Assembly (NCBI RefSeq): GCF_014699005.1
Contig: NZ_JACWZY010000040.1
Coordinates: 1 to 53,513 of the forward strand
Source: Spirosoma profusum
Lineage (GTDB): Bacteria; Bacteroidota; Bacteroidia; Cytophagales; Spirosomataceae
Direction of reading: 5' to 3'
DNA length: 53,513 bases
Shown piece after piece: positions 27,749-36,678 of this stretch. The position numbers and the translations under genes were made by a program. The notes under the pieces were generated by a model that made no database searches, was not told where the DNA came from, and was given only the letters and a program-made list of their open reading frames with translations. Numbering within the stretch: the first letter of the stretch is position 1; each line of letters begins with the position of its first letter.

Positions 27749-29650
27749 TTGCAATTGTCCATCTTCGCTTCAGTTGTCACAGAACAGACTCTCGACCCAT
27801 CCGCAACGGCTGAGAGCTGGATAAAGTTTGTCCGCCAATACGGTCCTATTCCTAGGAATGATTCTGCTTTTGAAGAACATATAAATAAGGCTTCCAGGCG
27901 AGCTGGAGTAATGCCAATTCGGTTTCAGCATCCGTTACTAACAGATGTGCTTAGCTGCTTTAATTTAACTGAAGAAGTAAGGTCAGTCGTGCTTACTGGT
28001 CACGCCGGTGACGGGAAGACGAATCTATGCCATCGAGTATGGCAAGGTTTAGGCGGTGACCCTGCACTCAGCGATTCCAGTGCCCCTTATATTAGACACC
28101 AATTACCTAATGGATTAATGTTGCATGTCATCCGGGATTTAAGCGCCTGGGTACCGTCACAAGGAAGCGAATGGGAGCCAGAAAAAGTAGACTTGTTGAC
28201 CCGTTTTAGCGAATCAATACATAGCCAAAATCCTACAGAATACTTTCTTATTGCAGGCAACGATGGTCAATTAATTGAAACGTGGAAACGTTTGCCGGAG
28301 AATTTAGCTATTCAAAAGACACGGCTTTTGTTCGAAGATTTACTTGTCGAAGATCGCCAACAGAGTGATGGTGTTCAGCTATCGTTTTTTAATTTGTCCC
28401 GTAGTTCTTCAGCCGTTTTATTCGATAGCTGTATAACTGCTTTTTTGTCTCACCCTGGTTGGCAACTTTGCTTTAATGAAGGAAATGATACTCGAATAGA
28501 GTATAACGAGTATTCTCCTATTTACATAAACTATAAACGGTTACAGGATTCGTTACTTCAGTCTAGACTTCGCAAACTTTTCGAGTTATGTGATTATAAT
28601 GATATACACATTCCGATTCGAGAGATTTTAGCCTTACTAGCGAATGCTATTTTGGGTCACCCTAAAGTAACGGATCGCTTAATGCTACCGACAGATGTTC
28701 GAACTATTATCCATGATCGACTGGTACCTCAGGCTAGTATTTACGACAATATTTTTGGTATCAATCTAACTGACTCGCGCAGAGATAGTATTGGGGTTTT
28801 TTCTGCATTAAGTCGTTTTCGGATTGGCGAAGAAACGTCTAATCGAATAGATAACCTGCTGATATATGGAAATACTGACGAAACGTTAACTCCATATTTT
28901 ACTAAATACTTGGCGAATGACCCAATATACGGGGCCAGTGAAGCTTATCTAAGGGAACAAAGCATTTACATAGAAGGTGTTGATGATGATGATCGCAGTA
29001 AGGGATTTCTTCCGATGCTTGCTAGTCAGCGAAGAGCCTTGTTCTTTAAAATAGCAGAAGAAGAAGTTTTAGAATTAAAACTCTGGCATTTGACAGTTTT
29101 TAGCTATGCAGGTGAATATTTAGAGAAAGTAATTAAACCGTTGAAAACTAAGAAAGTACCGGTAGAACGTGATATTGTAGGGAGGTTAGTACGGGGTATT
29201 AACCGGGTTTTTGTCGGTATGCTAGTGAATAGTGATCGAGAGTTGTTTCTAGGTAGTAGTTTGCATGCATCAGGCGCAAGAGTGTGCCGGGTATTCGAAG
29301 ATAATATTTCAGTGCGACCTAAAAATGGGCAATCTGTGAAAGTTGATTGGTATAATAATCGACCAATTCTTAACGTCTCTTTATCCAATAACCACCTGGA
29401 GTCCTTGACGTTAAACTTAGTTCGTTATGAATTCTTATCTCGAGTAGCGGAAGGGGCTTTACCGAGCTCTTTTTCAAAAGAGTGTTATGAGGATGTTATG
29501 TCGTTTAAAAGCAAATTATTGAAAAGGCTTACGTTGAGACGTCAAGAGGATGGGTCAGTAGAGGAAGAGCAGCATGTTTTTCAGCGAATGGTTTTAGACG
29601 ACAATGGCAATCCAATTCCAAGAGAAATCAACTTTACTATGCCTGATTGA
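27749..29650 (+). CDS. P-loop ATPase at the SspF/DptF position
   Basis: 633 aa. Walker A is LTGHAGDGKTNL (G84-T91). A Walker-B-like strand YFLIAGNDGQL follows about 80 residues later. The rest is mixed helical sequence without a recognised domain. The start codon is TTG (27749): no ATG lies near and the coding potential begins there. It comes 21 bp after sspD and 16 bp before the next gene. Gene order F-G-H and the ATPase type fit the DptF/SspF component of phosphorothioation-linked restriction. I rely on context plus P-loop, not on a database match. Confidence 0.65.
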   Translation: MQLSIFASVVTEQTLDPSATAESWIKFVRQYGPIPRNDSAFEEHINKASRRAGVMPIRFQHPLLTDVLSCFNLTEEVRSVVLTGHAGDGKTNLCHRVWQGLGGDPALSDSSAPYIRHQLPNGLMLHVIRDLSAWVPSQGSEWEPEKVDLLTRFSESIHSQNPTEYFLIAGNDGQLIETWKRLPENLAIQKTRLLFEDLLVEDRQQSDGVQLSFFNLSRSSSAVLFDSCITAFLSHPGWQLCFNEGNDTRIEYNEYSPIYINYKRLQDSLLQSRLRKLFELCDYNDIHIPIREILALLANAILGHPKVTDRLMLPTDVRTIIHDRLVPQASIYDNIFGINLTDSRRDSIGVFSALSRFRIGEETSNRIDNLLIYGNTDETLTPYFTKYLANDPIYGASEAYLREQSIYIEGVDDDDRSKGFLPMLASQRRALFFKIAEEEVLELKLWHLTVFSYAGEYLEKVIKPLKTKKVPVERDIVGRLVRGINRVFVGMLVNSDRELFLGSSLHASGARVCRVFEDNISVRPKNGQSVKVDWYNNRPILNVSLSNNHLESLTLNLVRYEFLSRVAEGALPSSFSKECYEDVMSFKSKLLKRLTLRRQEDGSVEEEQHVFQRMVLDDNGNPIPREINFTMPD

Positions 29651-29666
29651 AAACCTCTAGTTAATT

Positions 29667-31232
29667 ATGTTCCTAAACGCACCCACACCTGAACAAGTAG
29701 CCAATATAGTCCCCTCTCCACCCCAAAGTGATCACAAACAGAATTCTTTCTGGATTGATGAACAAATTTGGGGGCATCGAATATATCCCCAGCCTCCGTG
29801 GCTACTTTTCCTTGAATTTCTAAGTATGGCAGAGGCCACGAATCGGTCTGGTCAACTCTTGAATCCGTTTAACCCGAGCGGAAATTATTATCCTATTACC
29901 TTTAAGCCACAGAAGCGAATTTTACTAAGAAATATTCTGTGGAATAATGACCAAATCGGTCAAATTTCTGAAGCGAATAAAGATTCTTCCGCAGCTTGGA
30001 GTCTTTGGATCGAGCGTATGAGAAGCCAGGGCCAAGGAATCGAGCCTACTATGGTCGAAAGCTTGCGCCAACGTTTTAATACGTTCCACGATTTTGCCGA
30101 TTTAGTGGCAATGTTGCGCGAGTCGGCGGTTGAAAGTCAATCAAATAAACGATGGACCTCACGCTTTATCTTTCCTTTTGGAGCTAATGCTATTTATGAA
30201 GATTTAGATTCAAAAGAGAGCTTTTCTCGGGATTATATCAATTTCACTCGTACGGGTGAATTGTTGTATTTGATGCTTTCACGAAGTGCTTTCGCTACTG
30301 ATCTAACTCCTAAGCTTAAGAACCTGCTAGAAGGTCATAACATATGGAACTCACTATTAGGTTTACTACAGCATGATGACGTGACGGATAATCTGTCAAC
30401 AAGGGGGAAAAGCTATTTACCCTATATTAAACACCCTATTTATGATGAGTTGGGAAGGGATTGGCTAACCCTATTTAATCTAGAGCTTCCCGGATATGAT
30501 GTCATTAGTCATTTAGTTACATTAGGTGCTTACTATATCATGCTTTATCAGCTAAAAATAGCTGCTGAGTGGAATCAAACAGACAAACGAACTTACTTTA
30601 TCTGTGAAGTTGTAGCACCTCGTAAGACCTTAGTACGTGAACTTTCCATATTGAATTACCAAGAGAATGCAACGCTTCCAAGTAAAGCAATCGACTCGTA
30701 CATCAATCGAATTGAGCAATCCACAGACTGGCAGGAAATTTTACTTGAATCTCCTTCCACAGCTGATGCACATGCACGATGTAAGCAGTATTTGATGGAA
30801 ACTGTGTGGTGGGATGGGGAAGATAGCGCTTCTACCCCCGAAGCCTTGTTAGCTGATTTAAAAGAGCAAGTACAGCAACGGCATAAGCAGCATGAAGGCA
30901 ATGTACATAGAGAGATTGGCCGGGACATTGGATTCATATCACGCCGGGGAACAACACGATTTAGGTATGCTCCTACTGACAGCCTATTAAAAACACTCTT
31001 ATTAGCCAATGTCCCCACCCGAATGGAATTTCGCGAATTTTTAGCGCTTTTGTTTGATCGTTACGGGCTAGTTTTTGGCGAAAGAGAAGCAATCCAAGTA
31101 GTTGAATCAGACAGTTTTGATAAAAGGCCATTTGATTTAAATACGACCCGATTGGAACAGCGACTAAGCAGCCTAGGGATGCTCCGTCGACTTTCAGATG
31201 GGTGTGCCTATGTTATCAATCCACTTATTTGA
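29667..31232 (+). CDS. hypothetical protein at the SspG/DptG position
   Basis: 521 aa, not recognised by motif. No signal peptide, P-loop or nuclease motif is obvious. Aromatic-rich N-terminus (FWIDEQIWGHRIYPQPPW), a hydrophobic helix near residues 280-300 (DVISHLVTLGAYYIMLYQL), and a Lys/Arg-rich winged-helix-like C-terminus ending LGMLRRLSDGCAYVINP. Tight spacing on both sides (16 and 12 bp) shows that it belongs to the same transcript as its neighbours. By position it is the G component of an F-G-H restriction module; its activity cannot be read from the sequence. Confidence 0.6.
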   Translation: MFLNAPTPEQVANIVPSPPQSDHKQNSFWIDEQIWGHRIYPQPPWLLFLEFLSMAEATNRSGQLLNPFNPSGNYYPITFKPQKRILLRNILWNNDQIGQISEANKDSSAAWSLWIERMRSQGQGIEPTMVESLRQRFNTFHDFADLVAMLRESAVESQSNKRWTSRFIFPFGANAIYEDLDSKESFSRDYINFTRTGELLYLMLSRSAFATDLTPKLKNLLEGHNIWNSLLGLLQHDDVTDNLSTRGKSYLPYIKHPIYDELGRDWLTLFNLELPGYDVISHLVTLGAYYIMLYQLKIAAEWNQTDKRTYFICEVVAPRKTLVRELSILNYQENATLPSKAIDSYINRIEQSTDWQEILLESPSTADAHARCKQYLMETVWWDGEDSASTPEALLADLKEQVQQRHKQHEGNVHREIGRDIGFISRRGTTRFRYAPTDSLLKTLLLANVPTRMEFREFLALLFDRYGLVFGEREAIQVVESDSFDKRPFDLNTTRLEQRLSSLGMLRRLSDGCAYVINPLI

Positions 31233-31244
31233 CGACAGCGTAAA

Positions 31245-34200
31245 ATGAACCCTACTACTTTACTTCCGTCTAATCCAACGGCTGTCGTTTCCACATCCCT
31301 TCTATTTACTGGCCGTGTTGTAGCCCTTTATCTTTATGAGCGATTAGCTAATTCAGAAGAGAGTAAACAAACTGATCGGTATATACTTGACCAACTGCAA
31401 GCAGAACCAGTTGCTGCCATTGCAAAAGCTATAGCATCTGATCCAATTATTTCAGGTCGTATCTCTATTAAGTTACCTCGTAATTTTCTACAAGGCGTTG
31501 CTATCCGATTTAATTTACCGCCGGATATTTTAACCGATGAAAGAACGACTTATTGGCGAAATGCAAGCTGCGATAAACCAATACTACTCTTAGCAAACAC
31601 TGGCGATGATGAAGCGCAATCCCTTAATCTGTTAACACAGATTAACTCGACGCAGATTATGTCTATGACAAATTTGTGGGTACGCATAGCTTCAGAAAAT
31701 TTTTTACTCTCTGACCTTGATCGAATCATTTGGGAGAAGGCATTAGAAGGATTAAGTGTCCTAAGTTTTGTAACATTAGAGCGTTTTTCAAACTATGTTG
31801 TTTCCGTTAAAGAGTTAGTTGATATCGAAGGTTTACCAATGTTACAAGCATTGGGAGCGGCATTGCCAACCTTACAAATACCACGAAGCACGACTTATTT
31901 TGATGACATACCAGAGAAAAAACGAACACAACCATCCCAGTGGCGGAACAGATTTGAAGAAGCGTATCGAAAGCGAACTCCTTATCTTCGTAAGTATACC
32001 CCAAGTCAATCACAATTAAGTAAAGAGGACTTACTTAAAGCATTTGAGCGGGTAAAAGAAAGTATACCAGATCTATATCATCCAATTGTACTTGCATTTA
32101 TAGACTCTCCAACAGGCTGGCATGCTGAAACAAGTGCACTGGCTCAGTTGGAGTGGGACTCAATTGAGCCACTGTTTGATGGGCTAAAACGTGAAAAGGT
32201 CAACCTAGGTACGTTAACCAGTCAATTTTATACGGACAAGGAGCCGGAAGAGCTCCTAAGTGAAGATGAAGTCGATTTCCTGGCCCGCCTATCAAAAAAA
32301 CCTTCAACTAAACCAGACGGGGAAGGGCGAGAATTTTACGAAAATCATCGAAATGAGCTAAAGGAAAATGGCAAGCTTAAATCAATATGGGATCGATTTA
32401 TTTTCGGTACACCATTGGAATCAGATGATTTTTTAGCTGGATTAGCTCTGAGCTTGGAACGTCTTTTCGCCCGTAATGAGGATATCGCTAATAGGCGGCT
32501 AGAGATACATACTGATTGGCGCTCAAATAGCGATCTAGAGAAAATAAACACTGACGCTGGTAATTATTTTGCAGCCCGTTACAAAGGAGTCGATAAAATA
32601 TGCGGTCATAAAGTAAGTTGGCATGTAGGTAAATTGTTCGATTATGCGAAAGTGGTAGAGGAATGGCGAACACGTAAAAAAGATAAATACACTCCTAATC
32701 GCTCTGTCGCAAAATCCGCATTACAGGTAAAATTTTCCTTAAAACTGTTTGTAGACTATCCAGATGGCCGGTCTGAAGAATACCCTGCCCAGCTTATTTG
32801 GAAATACAACCCGAATCAGATAATTGCTGAATTTAAAAATGACTGGACTCGATTGAGTAGCAAACCGTTCGTTTTCTGCTCGGCTACTCGTGAACCTACC
32901 AGTGCCAAGGGGCGTCAACAAATCATTAATTTAAATGATGTTCGAACCCTAGTACCTGTGTTTGGGAAAAGCCGTGGCTCATTAGTACCAACGTATAAAG
33001 CCGAACGTGATCTGGCGTTACACTGGGAAAAAAATCTACAAAATGCACGCCAGCAGGGGTTGTTGTCGACTCAAGTTTGTGATGCTATTGAGCAATATTG
33101 GGCTCGGTTTAAAAAAACATACTCCCAGGCGGTTCAAGGATTTCAAGAGCTAGGTCTATCGGATGCTAACTTAATCCATCAGGCCACGCTTTGGTCTGAC
33201 TTAATTGCATTGATCTGTCAAGAAGCAAAAGGTGATTACAGTCGTGAAAAATTATTGAGGCCACTATTGCAAATTGGCTCTGTTACAGTAGCTGGAGAAC
33301 CATCTGCGGAAATAATCGCGCCCTGGCATCCATTACGATTAATGGCAATAGCCGTAAAGGCACAATACGTTGGACGACTGATCGATCGATTCCTTACGGC
33401 TGAAGAAGTCAGATTTGGGGATACGGGACGCCTTTATTTTAGAGAGTTGTCAGAAGATTTAGAGCATCCTTTTTACCCCGAAGTGGCCCTTAGTTGGCGA
33501 GAAACACGCCCTGAATTACTTACGTATACTGACAAGTGTGGTGATTATACCTTACATGAACTACCCCGGGTAAATGAAAATAATTCCGAGGAGACCAGTG
33601 AAAATCCAACAGATGCGGCTAACTGCGTGTCTGATTTAGTAAAGCGATATTTAGCCTTACATCCCCATGAAAGTGCGAATTTATCGGTCGTGCTTTATAA
33701 CTGTGATTCGGCAAGGTTACCCCAGACTGTAGTTGATAAACTAGGCTCACTTTACGAAGAGGAGGAAGAGGTCTGTTGTCAAGTTGTGCTAATGCATCAG
33801 ACTACGCCTAAATTAAGTCAGCTATACCAACGAATTGTCGAGTCGGCAGATACTGATGTTGATGCATACAATGCCTCTGAATCTACTAGAGATTTTATGG
33901 CCCGTCTTCGAATTAGTATTTCTATTGAACAAGCAGTTCCACCAAATCCCCAAGACGGTTGCCCAAACGATATCGTTTTTTCGCAGGATGTCATATCGCG
34001 ACATGCTAAAGTTCGGTGGTTTTCCGAGAAGGCTTATGTACTTCCGGCAGAAGATTTGTTACCAGCACGCTATTCGCGCAGGCGTCCTGGAGCAAGTGAT
34101 GACATGAAATCTGTGGTGTATTTATGTTGTCCAGTACAAACGATTTCTGGCTGGAATTATCTTACTGCCATGACCACCTTTATTGAAGGCGACTGGGATG

Positions 34201-36566
34201 GAAATACAGAAAAGCGGCTGCTTCCAGCTCGCCAATTAGATTTCCAAGACGGTAAAATGCGCCAAATTTTCGATGAAACGCACAACTTAGGTAATTGGGT
34301 AGTTAACTACGATGAATTGTTAGATCGTAGGCAATTATTAAATCAAAATGTCAGAGTTATCCGGTATAAACAGCTTGCAACACAAGGTCGAAATCTAGTT
34401 ATTTCTTCAAAAGCTCCATTAGGCCTATTGTTATCTATGGTGCGAAGCCGTCTTCGATCACTAAATTTAGGGTTAACCAGTAATCTTGAGCGCGAACTAG
34501 CACAACGCTTTATTGATGAAGCTAATGACGTTTCAGGCGATATTGTATTAAGGGCCGCAAAGCGTGGTCGTAATGCTAGTGAGCTAATTGGCGTTGTATT
34601 AAGTCGATACCTCATTCGTCACGAGGTGGGATTAGATCGAAATATTGGATGGTACTTCCTAGATGATTATTCAGAATGGTTGGGCCAAAAAGAAGAGCAA
34701 ATCGCCGATATTCTAGCGTTAAGTCCCTCACAAGACGAGGATGGCAACTTTACGCTCATGGTTTTAGTATCTGAATCAAAATACATTGACTACGCAAGCT
34801 TAATTGGAGGCAAGAAAAATTCAGCTAAACAACTTCGCGATACAGTAATTCGGATTGAAGATGCTATTTTCGGTACGCCAGCACGTTTTGACAGAGAATT
34901 GTGGCTTAGCCGTTTATCAGATTTACTACTTGATGGTGTTTTATTTCCGGCCAACGCACCATTGGCATTGACCGATTGGCGGCAGGCTATACGAGCAGGA
35001 AAATGTGCTATATGGATTCGAGGTTACTCACATGTATTTGTGTCTGGACCATTGGAATCACCTTCTTGTTCTGAAGCAATTAAACTAAATGGTTTAGAGA
35101 ATGCCTATCAAGAAATATTTGATACAGAGCAGCTGAAGGAGCTTATTCTTTTATATCAGCAAAATTTAAGTCCATTACCTTTACGGTTGACGAATCTAGA
35201 TTTTCCAGATTGGCAAGAAGTTGAGTATAAGACTCCTATATCGGGAAAAATAGTTAAGGAGCCAAAACAAATAATTAGCGCTACTCAAACTTCAACAAAT
35301 AGTACTAAGTCAAAACCTTCTATTATAAATTCAACAGAAGTTACGGCAACTCAAGAAGCCATAAATACTTTAAAAAATGATACAGATATTAAGGAGGAGA
35401 ATGTTGTAAATACGGCATTAATTCGCAATTGGGCTTACCCGGCGCTAAATAATTTACTTGAAGTTAAGCAATATTATGACTCCTCAACAGATCTAGCATG
35501 GCTAAAGACAGTCGAAGTACGTTGTAAAGCTGCACTACAAGGGTTTAATCTTCAGGCAAAGTTAGTTTCCAGTTCATTGACCCCAAATGCTGCATTATTA
35601 CGTTTTCAAGGAAGTGCCAATCTTACAGTTGATCAAGTCATTCGAAAGATTACCGAGTTTAAAACAACATATGGTTTATCGGTTATTTCTGTACAGCCTC
35701 AACCAGGATTAGTTGTTTTATCGATTGAACGACCAGAACGTAAATTAGTTGCCATTGAAGAAATTTGGTCCCGGTGGACTATAAAAGAGGGTTCTAATCA
35801 AGAGCTGGCAATTGCCATTCGGGAAGACAATGGAGAAATAATGTTTCTATCTCCCCAGAAAAACGCACCACACACACTTATTGCAGGCTCAACTGGAAGT
35901 GGCAAATCAGTATTGATGCAAAACATAATCCTGTCAATTGCCGCAACCAATCGACCGTCTCAGGCGAAAATAATATTAGTTGATCCTAAATTAGGCGTTG
36001 ATTATTTTGCATTAGAAGGATTGCCACATTTGACTCATGGCATCGTGGACGATCAGGATCAAGCACTAGACATATTAAAACAGTTAGTGGATGAGATGAA
36101 TGATCGTTACCGTCGGTTTAGGGAAACACGTACATCCAATTTAGCTGCTTACAACCAAAAAGTACCTGAAGGAGATCGACTACCAACAATTTGGGTAATA
36201 CATGATGAGTTTGCCGAATGGATGATGATTGAAGACTATAAGCAACAAGTAACTTCAATAGTTGCTCGATTGGGCGTTAAAGCTCGTGCAGCAGGAATCT
36301 ATCTAGTCTTTGCAGCTCAACGGCCCGATGCGAACGTAATGCCGATGCAATTAAGGGCTAACCTCGGTAATCGATTAATTTTACGTGTAGATTCTGAAGG
36401 AACTTCAGAAATAGCACTAGGTGAAAAAGGTGCCGAACGGTTACTAGGAAAGGGCCATTTATTGGCTAAGCTAGAAGGAGAGTCAACTTTATTGTTTGGG
36501 CAAGTTCCTTTCGTAAGTGAACAATTTTTGAATGATTTTTTAGGTGTAATCCAAGAAGAGCATTGA
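31245..36566 (+). CDS. giant protein with C-terminal FtsK/HerA-type DNA translocase, SspH/DptH-like
   Basis: 1773 aa. The last 270 residues are an FtsK/SpoIIIE-HerA-type motor: Walker A IAGSTGSGKSVL (K1554), the ILVDPKLGVDYF strand, Walker B WVIHDEFAEW (D1654-E1655), FAAQRPDANVMP, then the LRANLGNRLILRVDS sensor region. About 1,200 N-terminal residues are helical and unrecognised. A low-complexity Ser/Thr/Lys linker (about 1345-1385) separates them from the motor half. DptH/SspH proteins of phosphorothioation-linked restriction carry such a motor. It likely moves along or remodels unmodified DNA. Last gene of the tight operon; 112 bp to the next gene. Confidence 0.75.
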   Translation: MNPTTLLPSNPTAVVSTSLLFTGRVVALYLYERLANSEESKQTDRYILDQLQAEPVAAIAKAIASDPIISGRISIKLPRNFLQGVAIRFNLPPDILTDERTTYWRNASCDKPILLLANTGDDEAQSLNLLTQINSTQIMSMTNLWVRIASENFLLSDLDRIIWEKALEGLSVLSFVTLERFSNYVVSVKELVDIEGLPMLQALGAALPTLQIPRSTTYFDDIPEKKRTQPSQWRNRFEEAYRKRTPYLRKYTPSQSQLSKEDLLKAFERVKESIPDLYHPIVLAFIDSPTGWHAETSALAQLEWDSIEPLFDGLKREKVNLGTLTSQFYTDKEPEELLSEDEVDFLARLSKKPSTKPDGEGREFYENHRNELKENGKLKSIWDRFIFGTPLESDDFLAGLALSLERLFARNEDIANRRLEIHTDWRSNSDLEKINTDAGNYFAARYKGVDKICGHKVSWHVGKLFDYAKVVEEWRTRKKDKYTPNRSVAKSALQVKFSLKLFVDYPDGRSEEYPAQLIWKYNPNQIIAEFKNDWTRLSSKPFVFCSATREPTSAKGRQQIINLNDVRTLVPVFGKSRGSLVPTYKAERDLALHWEKNLQNARQQGLLSTQVCDAIEQYWARFKKTYSQAVQGFQELGLSDANLIHQATLWSDLIALICQEAKGDYSREKLLRPLLQIGSVTVAGEPSAEIIAPWHPLRLMAIAVKAQYVGRLIDRFLTAEEVRFGDTGRLYFRELSEDLEHPFYPEVALSWRETRPELLTYTDKCGDYTLHELPRVNENNSEETSENPTDAANCVSDLVKRYLALHPHESANLSVVLYNCDSARLPQTVVDKLGSLYEEEEEVCCQVVLMHQTTPKLSQLYQRIVESADTDVDAYNASESTRDFMARLRISISIEQAVPPNPQDGCPNDIVFSQDVISRHAKVRWFSEKAYVLPAEDLLPARYSRRRPGASDDMKSVVYLCCPVQTISGWNYLTAMTTFIEGDWDGNTEKRLLPARQLDFQDGKMRQIFDETHNLGNWVVNYDELLDRRQLLNQNVRVIRYKQLATQGRNLVISSKAPLGLLLSMVRSRLRSLNLGLTSNLERELAQRFIDEANDVSGDIVLRAAKRGRNASELIGVVLSRYLIRHEVGLDRNIGWYFLDDYSEWLGQKEEQIADILALSPSQDEDGNFTLMVLVSESKYIDYASLIGGKKNSAKQLRDTVIRIEDAIFGTPARFDRELWLSRLSDLLLDGVLFPANAPLALTDWRQAIRAGKCAIWIRGYSHVFVSGPLESPSCSEAIKLNGLENAYQEIFDTEQLKELILLYQQNLSPLPLRLTNLDFPDWQEVEYKTPISGKIVKEPKQIISATQTSTNSTKSKPSIINSTEVTATQEAINTLKNDTDIKEENVVNTALIRNWAYPALNNLLEVKQYYDSSTDLAWLKTVEVRCKAALQGFNLQAKLVSSSLTPNAALLRFQGSANLTVDQVIRKITEFKTTYGLSVISVQPQPGLVVLSIERPERKLVAIEEIWSRWTIKEGSNQELAIAIREDNGEIMFLSPQKNAPHTLIAGSTGSGKSVLMQNIILSIAATNRPSQAKIILVDPKLGVDYFALEGLPHLTHGIVDDQDQALDILKQLVDEMNDRYRRFRETRTSNLAAYNQKVPEGDRLPTIWVIHDEFAEWMMIEDYKQQVTSIVARLGVKARAAGIYLVFAAQRPDANVMPMQLRANLGNRLILRVDSEGTSEIALGEKGAERLLGKGHLLAKLEGESTLLFGQVPFVSEQFLNDFLGVIQEEH

Positions 36567-36596
36567 AGCTCAAATTAAAATAGAAAAGTACTATAT

Positions 36597-36623
36597 TTAT
36601 TCCAAGTTAATTGGATGGAATAA
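36597..36623. promoter_or_regulatory. inverted repeat between the translocase and nuclease-like genes
   Basis: TTATTCCA (36597) and TGGAATAA (36616) flank a nested CCAA/TTGG pair. There is no T-run, so an operator for the downstream gene is as likely as a terminator. Confidence 0.35.
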
Positions 36624-36678
36624 TATCTGAATTATAATAAAAGAAAAGTGAGATTTTAATTAAACGTAGCTAATTCCA

